The notes below the pieces were generated by a model that ran no database searches, was not told the DNA's origin, and worked only from the letters and a program-made list of their open reading frames with translations. Position numbers and translations under genes: made by a program. Of a stretch of 64,000 bases of DNA, positions 1 through 8,477 are shown in pieces. Position 1 is the stretch's first letter. Every line of letters starts with the position of its first letter. The stretch comes from WTFY01 sp965205685 (GTDB lineage Bacteria > Pseudomonadota > Gammaproteobacteria > UBA4575): the NCBI GenBank assembly GCA_965205685.1, contig OZ242174.1:1-64000 (forward strand), given 5' to 3'.

Positions 1-26
1 TGGCCAGGCATCTCCATGCTCAAGTG

Positions 27-3000
27 CTAGGCTGAAGAGCGCAAAGGCTCCTTGGATTCCGGGGCATCTCCAACCCTAGGTGATCTTGCGACGACATTAT
101 GGATGACGGGGTTCGTCAGGTCCTGTCTGGCCCTGCGTCGCTGCTCGTAGAGTCCGAGTGCATGCAACGGGAAGTACTGGCGATAAAGAACATAATCCAG
201 CAGTGCCGTGCGGAAAAAGACCCCGGCCATGTCCTGTCTGGGCCATGATCCGTCCTCGCGCTGGGCATCGAGTAAGAACCGTGCGCCCTTCGAAATCGCG
301 TTCCAACTCGAATCACCCGCCTCAAGAAGCGCAATCAGTGCCCATGCGGTCTGGATGACCTGGCTTTGTTCATGCGCGATGTACCGGCCGCTCAGACAGC
401 CACTGTGATGCTCGCCCCATCCCCCGTCACTTCGCTGGCGGTCCAGCAGCCACCTGCAGGCCAGGCGCAACGCCGTATCACCGGGGCAGGCACCGGCGGC
501 CAGCAGTCCCCGGATCCCGAACAGCGTGCCATAGATGTACTGAACGCCCCACACGCCACGCCATGACCCATCACTTGACTGGGTCTGGCGAATCCAGGTA
601 TCGGCCCGCAAGACGGCCTCCATCAACTGCCGGTCTGCCAGACTCGGGAGGTGTTTCCTGCAGGCAGCAAATGCCGCCAGACAGGACGCCGTGCACTCGA
701 TGTAGGAATGCTCGGTCATCGATTCGCCAAACATCTCGGCTGGATTCAGCCACTCGAGTCCGAGCACTGAGCGTTGCGATTCGTAACTGCCAAAGCCACC
801 ATCGCGGTTTTGGCCACGCAACATGAACCGAATCGCATCGCGGAGCACGGCTGCATCCGTTGCCTCGTGATGGGTGGCGATCAGTCCAAGCACGGCCTCA
901 GCCGTACAGTCCGTTACCGGCCAGCCATGCCATCCACCTGCGAAACACCAGCCGCCCTTGGGATCGTTTCGCCAAGCCTCGCGGTAACCTTCGAAGCTGG
1001 TGGTGATCTGCTGTCGGTACAGGAACTCGGCGCCCGCTACGCGTGCATCCGTAACCCCTTCAATGTCGCTCGTCGTGGCCAGTGCCTGCAGTGCAAAGCC
1101 GGTATCCCACGAGGCGCTCCTTGCACCGGTAACCCGCGCTCCCATCTCCTCGTCTTCCCAGATCCAGCCGTCTAGCTGTTCGAGCGCCTGGGCCAGGTCC
1201 GAGTCATCGGGATCCCGCAGCCACAAGGCAAGCATGTTGAGGATACCGCTGACCGGGGAAATGCACGTATGACTGGTGGTCTGCAACTCCCACCGGATCT
1301 GGTGCAGGATCGCTTCCACACACCGGTCGCGAAGGCGTTGGCTGTGGTAGCGCTCAAAAATCTGCGCCACCCGGTAGCCAGCCCGCAGCCACACGCTGGG
1401 CCGCGCAAAGAGGTCGGCGTCTCGGAGGCGGTTGCGGCCCTTGCGGAAATCGGTGTAGGCGACTCCCTGTGGATACAACTCCTCACGCAAGGATGTGATC
1501 AGGGGAGTTGCTGGGACCTGGAACCGATGCGAGTAGATCACCGCCATCGCCATGTAGATCAGTCGGGTATGACAGTACCAGTTCGAGGGATGTAACGTGA
1601 TCCAGCGTGGCAGGCTCCACAACTCCGGCAAGACGGCGTTTACACCACGCCAGTCGTAGAGATTGAGAAGTGCCAGCCAGAATTTCCCCCAGCTTGGAAT
1701 TGCGAGGACTCCCTCGGCTTGCATGAATTGCCTCGCGGGTACCAGCAGCGCGTCCTCGCGCTCCAGTCCCAGCAATCTCGCCGCCACGTATACCAGAGTG
1801 GTGACAAACAGGTGGGGTTGAGAGTGTTCGTGCATCCCCCATGCGCCCCCTTCAAGACGGGTGTGTTCGAATGAGCGCAACACACGTCGGCGCCTGCCGG
1901 GATCAAGTGGCCTACCGATGATGTAGTGCAGTAATACATACTGCGCGGTCAACATGGGACACCAGACCATCTCGCCTTCCCAGCCACCCTCCTCGCCCTG
2001 CAGATCCAGCAAGCGCATGCTTGCACGCTCCAATGCCGAAGTTGCATCGAGGGAGGGCACTTCCTTCGGGCGACTGGGCTGGGGGTTTCGGGCTTTGGCG
2101 GGCATGGAGATCTGCAGCACACCGGCCAGCGTGCTCCAGGATCGCCGGTCCAGCTCACCTTTCCCGTTTCTTGCCCTGGAGAGTTGCAGGATGCTCCGCA
2201 AAAACCATCCAAGCCGGACCGTGATCGCACGAAGAACGTCACGCGCCCGTCGCCAGGCGAGATGGTTGCAGGATCGCGGGATTTGCTCGACGATGGTGCG
2301 CACCACGGTTGTGACGAAGGCGAACCCCATGCGAATCGATGAGGTATCTTCGCAGGCAAGTAACCGTACGGTCTGGTCCCTGAATGCAGTGTTGGTACGG
2401 GCACTTCGGTAAATCGTGTGCCGCAAGGCAACTGCCTCGGCCCGATGATCGGCAAACACCTCGTAGAGCCCCATGGCGAGAAACGCCGGACCCCGGGTTG
2501 CACGGATGCGCCTGGCAGTAAATTTGCTGAAATTATCGCTCTCGGCCAGCACAAGCGCATCGCCGAAACCGAAGGTCATCCCCATCGCCGTCATCGGATG
2601 GTAGTGTCCGGCCGCATCGCCGATCAGAACGCGTTGTGCACTCCCGTAGGTGAGCCGCGGTCTCAGTTTGTTGGCAGCGACATGGAACTGTCCGGCGCGC
2701 AAAGCCTCGATAAATGCCGGGCGAAAGGTATCCGGCAACAGGTCAGTATACGAATCCAGCAAGAAACCGATGCGATCGCGGGGCGTGGTGCGCTCCAGCG
2801 GGACATCGACGATCAGCCGGACATGACGCTCGCCAAGGCGGTAGATGAGAATGGGACCCGGACCGCCGAGCAGCACGTGTCCATACCCCTCCAGCGGCAA
2901 TTCCACCCCGCTCAAAACTACGCCCACCGTCTGCGAGCAGATCACCGGGTTTTTCGACAACCCCAGTGACTGACGCACGACCGAGGCCTGGCCGTCAGCA

Positions 3001-3467
3001 CCAACAATGCGAGAGGCCATGACCGTTTCATCCGTGCCGTTGCAGGTGAACGTGAGGCGCCCGTCTTCGACTTCACGTGCTCGGGCGTTAACCAGATACT
3101 CGATCTGTGGATGGCAGCTGACCGCTTCACGCAGGTTCGAAACCAGCGAGGCGTGCTCGCAGGTCAGCCCCCGGGCGCCTTGCGGATAAGAGAAAACGAT
3201 GGGCTCAGAACCGTCTTCCGGGAACACTGCAAACCCCTTGCCCCTGGGGTCAGGGAGCTGCACGCCCAGATCAACTCCGATCTCGCGCAAGATCCGCACG
3301 GCAGGAGGATGCAGCCATTCGCCAGCAAGGCGCTGGGAAGCCTTGGGATTAGCTTCGAGCAGGACCACGCGGGCACCCTTCCGTGCATGGGCCAGTGCAC
3401 ACAGGCTGCCGACCGGACCCGCACCAACGATGGCTACATCGCAACGCCGGGCAGAGGTACCGTTCAC
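27..3467 (-). CDS. Squalene monooxygenase-oxidosqualene cyclase fusion protein
   Basis: One 1146-residue frame joins two consecutive sterol enzymes. Residues 1 to about 440 are an FAD monooxygenase with GAGPVG at 15-20, GEWLHP at 49-54, GADG at 156-159 and GDAAGHYHP at 283-291, followed by GMTFGFGD, the squalene epoxidase pattern. After a Pro/Lys-rich linker (about 455-473) comes a complete triterpene cyclase with repeated QxxDGSW-type motifs, the acid VTDCTAE (Asp 853) and His 633 in YCHTR. The VTDCTAE form, not DxDD, indicates use of oxidosqualene rather than squalene. The GTG start at 3467 overlaps the cyp51 stop as GTGA. The frame stays open upstream to 3647, but that part lies inside cyp51. 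It is the last gene of the operon. Family assignment is firm; the sterol product is inferred. Confidence 0.92.
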   Translation of the reverse strand: MNGTSARRCDVAIVGAGPVGSLCALAHARKGARVVLLEANPKASQRLAGEWLHPPAVRILREIGVDLGVQLPDPRGKGFAVFPEDGSEPIVFSYPQGARGLTCEHASLVSNLREAVSCHPQIEYLVNARAREVEDGRLTFTCNGTDETVMASRIVGADGQASVVRQSLGLSKNPVICSQTVGVVLSGVELPLEGYGHVLLGGPGPILIYRLGERHVRLIVDVPLERTTPRDRIGFLLDSYTDLLPDTFRPAFIEALRAGQFHVAANKLRPRLTYGSAQRVLIGDAAGHYHPMTAMGMTFGFGDALVLAESDNFSKFTARRIRATRGPAFLAMGLYEVFADHRAEAVALRHTIYRSARTNTAFRDQTVRLLACEDTSSIRMGFAFVTTVVRTIVEQIPRSCNHLAWRRARDVLRAITVRLGWFLRSILQLSRARNGKGELDRRSWSTLAGVLQISMPAKARNPQPSRPKEVPSLDATSALERASMRLLDLQGEEGGWEGEMVWCPMLTAQYVLLHYIIGRPLDPGRRRRVLRSFEHTRLEGGAWGMHEHSQPHLFVTTLVYVAARLLGLEREDALLVPARQFMQAEGVLAIPSWGKFWLALLNLYDWRGVNAVLPELWSLPRWITLHPSNWYCHTRLIYMAMAVIYSHRFQVPATPLITSLREELYPQGVAYTDFRKGRNRLRDADLFARPSVWLRAGYRVAQIFERYHSQRLRDRCVEAILHQIRWELQTTSHTCISPVSGILNMLALWLRDPDDSDLAQALEQLDGWIWEDEEMGARVTGARSASWDTGFALQALATTSDIEGVTDARVAGAEFLYRQQITTSFEGYREAWRNDPKGGWCFAGGWHGWPVTDCTAEAVLGLIATHHEATDAAVLRDAIRFMLRGQNRDGGFGSYESQRSVLGLEWLNPAEMFGESMTEHSYIECTASCLAAFAACRKHLPSLADRQLMEAVLRADTWIRQTQSSDGSWRGVWGVQYIYGTLFGIRGLLAAGACPGDTALRLACRWLLDRQRSDGGWGEHHSGCLSGRYIAHEQSQVIQTAWALIALLEAGDSSWNAISKGARFLLDAQREDGSWPRQDMAGVFFRTALLDYVLYRQYFPLHALGLYEQRRRARQDLTNPVIHNVVARSPRVGDAPESKEPLRSSA

Positions 3468-4870
3468 TGGAACAGGCTCGCGCTCGGGCGCCGTCGGTAG
3501 CGCAGCCGGCAAGGTTCCACCGGACCGGTCACCCAACTGCCGTAATTCGGGGCGGGAAATCCAGAGTCGAGATGAAAGTCGAAGCGGTCGAGCAGCACGG
3601 TCCAGATCGCTTTCAGTTGCATGACCGCAAAATGCTTGCCCATGCACCGGTGTTTGCCCCCGCCAAAGCCGATCAGGGCGAAGTGGTGCTGCTTGTCCTC
3701 GCTGGCGGGCGGGTCAAAGCGCTCCGGTGCAAAACGTTCCGGGTCGGCAAAGACATGCGGCAAGCGATGAGAGACTGCCGGCGACACCACGGCCAGGGTG
3801 CCTTCCGGCACGCTGTAGCCCTTGTACTGAAGGGGCTTGAGCACCTTGCGAATCAGCATGATCAACGGCGGATGCAGGCGCTCCCCTTCGCGCACGGCGT
3901 GCTCCAGCGCCACCTGTTGCTTGAGACTCGCGAGGCTCACCTGTTCACTCTCGCGGTAGACCTCCTGCATCTCGTCCCGGATGCGCTCCAGGTAAGCGGG
4001 GGCCCGTAAAAGTTCCAGCAACGTCCAGGTCGCGAGCACGGCACTCGTGTGCTGACCCGCAAACAGCACCGTCAGCAGAATGCCGGTAATCTCGTCGTCG
4101 CTCAGTGCGCGGCCATCCTTGTACCGGGCGCGCATGAGCGTCTGCATGAAATCGTCGGGCTGTGCCCCGGTGCGCCGGCGTTCCGTCATGACCCGACCGA
4201 AGATCTCGGCCACCTTTTGCCGGGCCCGGTCGCGGGTGCGATGGGCCGGGGTCGGCAGCCTGGGAAGGAAAAACCCCAGGGTATTGATGCCGTTTTGCAG
4301 ATCGTGATAAGCCTCGGCAAACCCCGTGTCCACCTGTGCCCTGACTTCCTCTCCGATCAGGCAGCGACTGGCGATCTTGACGGTGAGCTCGTTCATGGCA
4401 TGCGGCAGATCGATTTCTCCGGATTCACCGAGGGCATCGGCAAAGCGGCTGGTCTCCGCATACATGATGCGGGCAAACCTGCGCATCGCGGATTCACGAA
4501 GCGCCGGATACAGGAACCCCAGTTGCTCGGCCATTAATTCCGGGGAGATGTCATATGCCACGCCACGCCCGAAGATGGGCACCGTGAACTGGTAGACGGC
4601 CTTGGCATTCAGTTGGTCCTCGGGCGTTCTGAAATAGAAATCGTGTGCCTCGGGCCCGGAGAAGAGCACAAACTTGCGGGGGCCGATCCGAAACTGGAAA
4701 AGCTCACCTTGTTCCTGCCAGCCGCGCTCCAGCATCGAAACCGGATCCTTCAGGAATTCCGGCAGGTGGCCGATCAGCGGCCAGCCGCCGGCCATCTCGG
4801 GCACGGCCTTGTCTGGCGGTGAAGGGTTCGCAGAACCCAGTGTGGTCACCCTGTCTGATCGCTGCGCCAT
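3464..4870 (-). CDS. cyp51: Cytochrome P450 CYP51, sterol 14-alpha-demethylase
   Basis: A P450 of 468 residues that should oxidatively remove the 14-alpha-methyl group of lanosterol-type sterols. The CYP51 B-C signature (Tyr-x2-Phe-x2-Pro-x-Phe-Gly-x2-Val-x-Tyr-Asp) is complete at about 93-107. The I-helix reads AGQHTS (271-276), ExxR is EGER (328-331), and the heme loop is FGGGKHRCMG with the Cys ligand near 409. There is no obvious N-terminal membrane anchor and no fused redox partner, unlike the CYP51-ferredoxin fusion of Methylococcus. The ATG at 4870 follows AGGGGCCGGG and sits 8 bases after the C-14 reductase stop. The stop overlaps the next gene's GTG. Confidence 0.95.
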   Translation of the reverse strand: MAQRSDRVTTLGSANPSPPDKAVPEMAGGWPLIGHLPEFLKDPVSMLERGWQEQGELFQFRIGPRKFVLFSGPEAHDFYFRTPEDQLNAKAVYQFTVPIFGRGVAYDISPELMAEQLGFLYPALRESAMRRFARIMYAETSRFADALGESGEIDLPHAMNELTVKIASRCLIGEEVRAQVDTGFAEAYHDLQNGINTLGFFLPRLPTPAHRTRDRARQKVAEIFGRVMTERRRTGAQPDDFMQTLMRARYKDGRALSDDEITGILLTVLFAGQHTSAVLATWTLLELLRAPAYLERIRDEMQEVYRESEQVSLASLKQQVALEHAVREGERLHPPLIMLIRKVLKPLQYKGYSVPEGTLAVVSPAVSHRLPHVFADPERFAPERFDPPASEDKQHHFALIGFGGGKHRCMGKHFAVMQLKAIWTVLLDRFDFHLDSGFPAPNYGSWVTGPVEPCRLRYRRRPSASLFQ

Positions 4871-4878
4871 CCCGGCCC

Positions 4879-5979
4879 CTAATAGACGAACGGTAACATG
4901 GAATAACGTACCCGCTTCTTGTAGCGTCCCCACAGTTCTCCGTACTTGGCACGGCAGCGGCGTTCATCCCGTCGGGAGCGATGCCACAGCAGGCTCGCGA
5001 GCCAGGCCGGCAGCAGGTACGGCAACCAGGATGTGAACCCGGTTGTCAAGGTAAACGCGAGGTAGATACAGATCTCGCCGGTATAGTTGAGATGTCGCCC
5101 GATCCCCCAGAAACCGGACACCAGCAAGCGCCCGTCCAGGGTCTCGGCGGGTCGCCCCCAGATTTTCACACTCGGGTCACGCTTGAAACGGTGCTTTTGC
5201 TCATTGGCACCACGAAACAGCCAGAAGCCGAACGCGAACAGCGAAACAATCGCTGCGGCACCCAGCATCGACAGCGGCTCCGTTGCGTGAACCAGCCACC
5301 AGCCTGCGAGGCAGTAGAAAAACGGCACCAGCACATAGTCGCCCCAGACCAGCATCCAGCCGAAACGCTCGCTGACGATGTCCCAGGTATGGATCATGCC
5401 GTGTTCGAACTGGAAGTAGTTGAGAACATACAGGAACGTAAAGGCCTGGTAGAGCACCATGGCCAGGGTCAGCCCGCCGTAGGTTTCGTACTGCACGACG
5501 GCAAAGGACAGGTTGAACAGGGCCAGCCCGATCAGGGAGGGCCGGTAACTGAACAGCTTCAGGTCCACCCCGAGCCAGCTCGGGTTGAGTTCGACGCCGA
5601 AGAAAAAGCCTCGCCACAACCCCGGGGATGGTTCCTGGGTCCTCACCCCTCGCCAGTACAGCCAGACGGACAGGGCGAATGCGAATACGTTGGCCGCTAC
5701 GAACAGGGCACCAAAGTGAGTATAGAGCGCAGCGAGCGAAAACCAGCCCTGCATCTGGGCCATGCCTGCTACGATCACGGTCAACAAGAACAGCAGGAAG
5801 CCGTTGAGCTTGTACGTGTTTACCTGGCCCGCCAGCTGCGGTCCGGTGATGCGATGCCCGGGCAACAGAATCGAGCCTGCGAACAGGGCACCGATAAACA
5901 CCGCCAGCATGGTCGTGGCCTCAAGCAGGGTCGCCCCCGACAGCAGAAACGGTTCGCCTGTGAGTTCAGGCAACGGCAC
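4879..5979 (-). CDS. Sterol C-14 reductase, ERG4/ERG24 family membrane protein
   Basis: This 366-residue protein has many hydrophobic segments and the family signature GFWGIGRHLNYTGE near residue 290. The C-terminus is also typical (CRAKYGELWGRYKKRVRY, ending LPFVY). ERG24-type enzymes use NADPH to reduce the C14-C15 double bond left by CYP51, and a methanotroph homologue (MaSR1) has a known structure. Its place directly before cyp51 fits that step. The GTG start at 5979 lies inside the end of the Rieske gene (14-base overlap); an in-frame ATG lies 23 codons later. ERG4-type delta-24(28) or delta-7 reductase activity cannot be excluded from sequence, but position favours C-14. Confidence 0.9.
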   Translation of the reverse strand: MPLPELTGEPFLLSGATLLEATTMLAVFIGALFAGSILLPGHRITGPQLAGQVNTYKLNGFLLFLLTVIVAGMAQMQGWFSLAALYTHFGALFVAANVFAFALSVWLYWRGVRTQEPSPGLWRGFFFGVELNPSWLGVDLKLFSYRPSLIGLALFNLSFAVVQYETYGGLTLAMVLYQAFTFLYVLNYFQFEHGMIHTWDIVSERFGWMLVWGDYVLVPFFYCLAGWWLVHATEPLSMLGAAAIVSLFAFGFWLFRGANEQKHRFKRDPSVKIWGRPAETLDGRLLVSGFWGIGRHLNYTGEICIYLAFTLTTGFTSWLPYLLPAWLASLLWHRSRRDERRCRAKYGELWGRYKKRVRYSMLPFVY

Positions 5980-7063
5980 GGCCGTTTTCCGCCTCGCGCG
6001 CCAGATACTCCTGCCACTTGCGCACGGTCACGTTCTGGAAGGCCTTGACCACTGGGTTGAACTCGATGGGTGGAGCGTCCCAGTGTTTCTCGTAGCCCAG
6101 CTGCTCGGCTTCGACCGCATAGCGGTCCTGATCCAACAGTGGTGCGATCAGCATGCGGTTCGACAGCTTCAGCACCGTGGCCATGGCAAAACGCGGTATA
6201 TGGACCGGCAGCAGGGGAATCTTCAGTGACTTGAAGTAGAACATGAAGAACACCCGTGTGGTGCGCTCATCGATCGGCAAGACGAACAGCCAGTGCTTGA
6301 TCGCATCATCGGTGTTGGACCACTGGTAAGGGTACTCGAAACACAGGTCCATGTGATTGGTGTCCAGTTGCCGGTGATCGACAAACCGCCCGGAGATACG
6401 CCCGCGCCCCACCTTCGTGTCATAAGCCAGATGCACGTTGTCGCCGATGGTCTCGCAACGCGTCAGGGTAGCGCCTTCAAAGGGACGGTAGCGACGGTGC
6501 AGATGAGCGTGTGTGAAATCGCTGACGTTGTCGATAATCATGGAGTGGTGCGCGGACCAGGTGAAGCTCAACGGCACACACGCCCAGCGTTCCGGTCCTT
6601 CCAGTTCAGGGATGTCCGGGATCTGGCGTTCCTCGGCACGCTCTGGATTGCCTGGGAACAGCCACACCAGGCCATAACGGACCTTCACGGGATAGGCCCG
6701 GATGGAGGGCTTCGGAAGACCGCCCTTGCTGGCATCATGAATGATGTCGACCCGGCGGCCCTCCTGATCATACTCCCAGCCATGGTAGGCGCATACCAGC
6801 TTGCAGCCCTGCACATCACCCAGGGAAAGCTTGATCTGGCGATGCGCACAGCGGTTCTCAAGCGCATGGAATGAGCCATCGTTCGAGCGATACAGTGCAA
6901 TCGACCGTTTCCAGAAGATGATCTCGACTACGGTGCCCGGCTTGATGTTTCGCACCTCCTCGACCGCATACCAGTAATCCGGGTCGAGTCCGGTGGCGCG
7001 CACCTGCTGGCGCAGGTTGGTGGCCTGCTCAAAGCCCGGAGGCGGGTCCAACCTCGCGATCAC
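5966..7063 (-). CDS. sdmA: Rieske-type sterol C-4 demethylase oxygenase
   Basis: This 365-residue Rieske non-heme iron oxygenase has a [2Fe-2S] site with Cys72/His74 (CAH) and Cys91/His94 (CAYH). A mononuclear iron site is suggested by Asp182, His185 and His189 in the stretch SDFTHAHLH. In bacterial sterol producers SdmA oxidises a C-4 methyl group to the carboxyl level before SdmB decarboxylates it. The partner sdmB lies immediately upstream, and both sit in one operon with cyp51 and the cyclase, so this role is favoured over a generic ring hydroxylase. The GTG start at 7063 overlaps the sdmB stop as GTGA. No ferredoxin or reductase gene is adjacent, so electron supply must come from elsewhere. 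Confidence 0.88.
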   Translation of the reverse strand: MIARLDPPPGFEQATNLRQQVRATGLDPDYWYAVEEVRNIKPGTVVEIIFWKRSIALYRSNDGSFHALENRCAHRQIKLSLGDVQGCKLVCAYHGWEYDQEGRRVDIIHDASKGGLPKPSIRAYPVKVRYGLVWLFPGNPERAEERQIPDIPELEGPERWACVPLSFTWSAHHSMIIDNVSDFTHAHLHRRYRPFEGATLTRCETIGDNVHLAYDTKVGRGRISGRFVDHRQLDTNHMDLCFEYPYQWSNTDDAIKHWLFVLPIDERTTRVFFMFYFKSLKIPLLPVHIPRFAMATVLKLSNRMLIAPLLDQDRYAVEAEQLGYEKHWDAPPIEFNPVVKAFQNVTVRKWQEYLAREAENGRAVA

Positions 7064-8205
7064 GGCGGGCTCCCCTCAGAGGCGATGGAAATGTCCTCAC
7101 CGGAGACGGGGTCTTGCACCGCTCGCAGGGCTTCCTCGCGCGGGGGATTCGCCAGCGGGTTCTGGATCGCACCGCGGTGATAGTGGAACGCGTACGCCTG
7201 GTGTACTGCATCACGGATGCTGGTAGGACAGTAGCCAAGCTCGCGCTTTGCCTTGCCGGTGTCCGCGTGGCGGCACTTTTTCAGCAGGCGGATGGCACCG
7301 GGCGTGAAGCGCTGCGGAAAGCTCGGGTGAAAGCGGCTGAGATAAAAGCTCGCCACTTCCGAGAAGGCAAGCATCATGTGCGTGGGGATGCGCCGGCCGG
7401 GCCGCGAGACGCCGGTGACCTCCTCGTACAGGTCGAGAATCTCGGAGATCGTCTTGTATTCGCTGCTGAAAATGTACTTCTCGCCGGCGCACCCGTGCGC
7501 CATGCACAGCAAGTGTCCTTCCACGATGTCACGCGCGGCAACAAATTCAAATCCACCATCCACGTAGGCACGCAACTTGCCGTTGGTGTAGTCGCACAGG
7601 GTTCTGCCAAGGCGCGAGGGGAAATAGTCGGCACCCCCGATCACTGCACAGCAGGTGGCGACCATGACGTCCTGTCCCTGGGCCGCGGCACGCCAGCACT
7701 CGTGCTCGACGAGCGCCTTGCTGCGCTCGTACGGCATGGTGCGTTCCATGGGATAGAACTGCATCGTCTCGTCGCTGGGCAAGGACGGATTGTCCAGATC
7801 GTATCCGACTGCACTGAACGAGCCCGTCACCACCACCCGTCCGGCCCCGGTTTCGCGCGCAGCCTGCAGCACGTGGCGGGTGCCCAGCACATTGCATTCG
7901 TAGATGTCACGGCGGTAGGCATGATTGCCCTCGATGGTGGAGATCATGGCCGCGACGTGATAGACGCCCTGGCAACCTTCAAGCGCACGCCGGGTGTCGT
8001 CGAGATCACGGATGTCCCCGTAGACGCGTTCCACCTCCAGCCCTTCTATGGCCTCATTGTTGTCCCCGTGTCGGAGTAACACGCGCACCCGGACCCCGTC
8101 CTCAAGCAGGCGCAGCACGAGGTTGGCGCCAACGTGCCCGGCTGCACCGGTCACGAATACCGGCGGCGGCGAGGAACCATTGGAGGTGTTCAGTCCTGAA
8201 GTCAT
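7060..8205 (-). CDS. sdmB: NAD(P)-dependent 3-beta-hydroxysteroid dehydrogenase/decarboxylase
   Basis: An extended short-chain dehydrogenase of 381 residues. The nucleotide-binding turn GAAGHVG lies about 20 residues from the start, and the catalytic pair is in PYERSK (Tyr-x3-Lys). SdmB-type proteins oxidise the 3-hydroxyl and release the C-4 carboxyl made by SdmA. It is the first gene of the sterol operon and overlaps sdmA by GTGA. The ATG at 8205 was chosen because it leaves a short lead before the Rossmann fold. The frame runs on to 8361, but that extension is low-complexity and enters the divergent promoter region. No strong ribosome site precedes 8205, so the start is moderately certain. 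Confidence 0.85.
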   Translation of the reverse strand: MTSGLNTSNGSSPPPVFVTGAAGHVGANLVLRLLEDGVRVRVLLRHGDNNEAIEGLEVERVYGDIRDLDDTRRALEGCQGVYHVAAMISTIEGNHAYRRDIYECNVLGTRHVLQAARETGAGRVVVTGSFSAVGYDLDNPSLPSDETMQFYPMERTMPYERSKALVEHECWRAAAQGQDVMVATCCAVIGGADYFPSRLGRTLCDYTNGKLRAYVDGGFEFVAARDIVEGHLLCMAHGCAGEKYIFSSEYKTISEILDLYEEVTGVSRPGRRIPTHMMLAFSEVASFYLSRFHPSFPQRFTPGAIRLLKKCRHADTGKAKRELGYCPTSIRDAVHQAYAFHYHRGAIQNPLANPPREEALRAVQDPVSGEDISIASEGSPP

Positions 8206-8477
8206 TGGACGGGCTGCATGCGAGTCTAGAAGATCCTGGTTTTCCTGCTTTGCACAATCCGGTCGAGGTGGGTGCCTGGCCACGGCCCTGCGTTCCAAGA
8301 TACACGCGTATGGTACCGCTACTGGTCTACCACTGACAATAGCGCGTCCCGTGTAAGCCACTGATTCATAACAATGGCAGGGCGAACTGCACGGACATCA
8401 CCAACCGTGATGGAATTCCGTTGGAGGCGGCCGCCAAGCGTAGTAGAGTAGCAGCCTTTGATTTGCAGGTCGTAAGG
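8206..8477. promoter_or_regulatory. Divergent intergenic region between sterol operon and flavoprotein gene
   Basis: These 272 bases separate two divergent transcription units and must hold both promoters. For the minus strand a weak sigma-70-like pair is visible: TTGTCA (complement of 8334-8339) and TACCAT (complement of 8310-8315), 18 bases apart. I see no convincing operator palindrome or terminator. The promoter elements are an inference from loose consensus matches. Confidence 0.35.

Noticed and set aside
1949..2105. Separate start for the cyclase at ATG 2105
   Set aside because: No ribosome-binding sequence upstream and the monooxygenase frame continues unbroken through it, so a fusion is preferred.
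4981..6048. A 355-codon plus-strand frame opposite the C-14 reductase gene
   Set aside because: Shadow of the sterol genes; Gln/Arg/Pro-rich, low-complexity composition.
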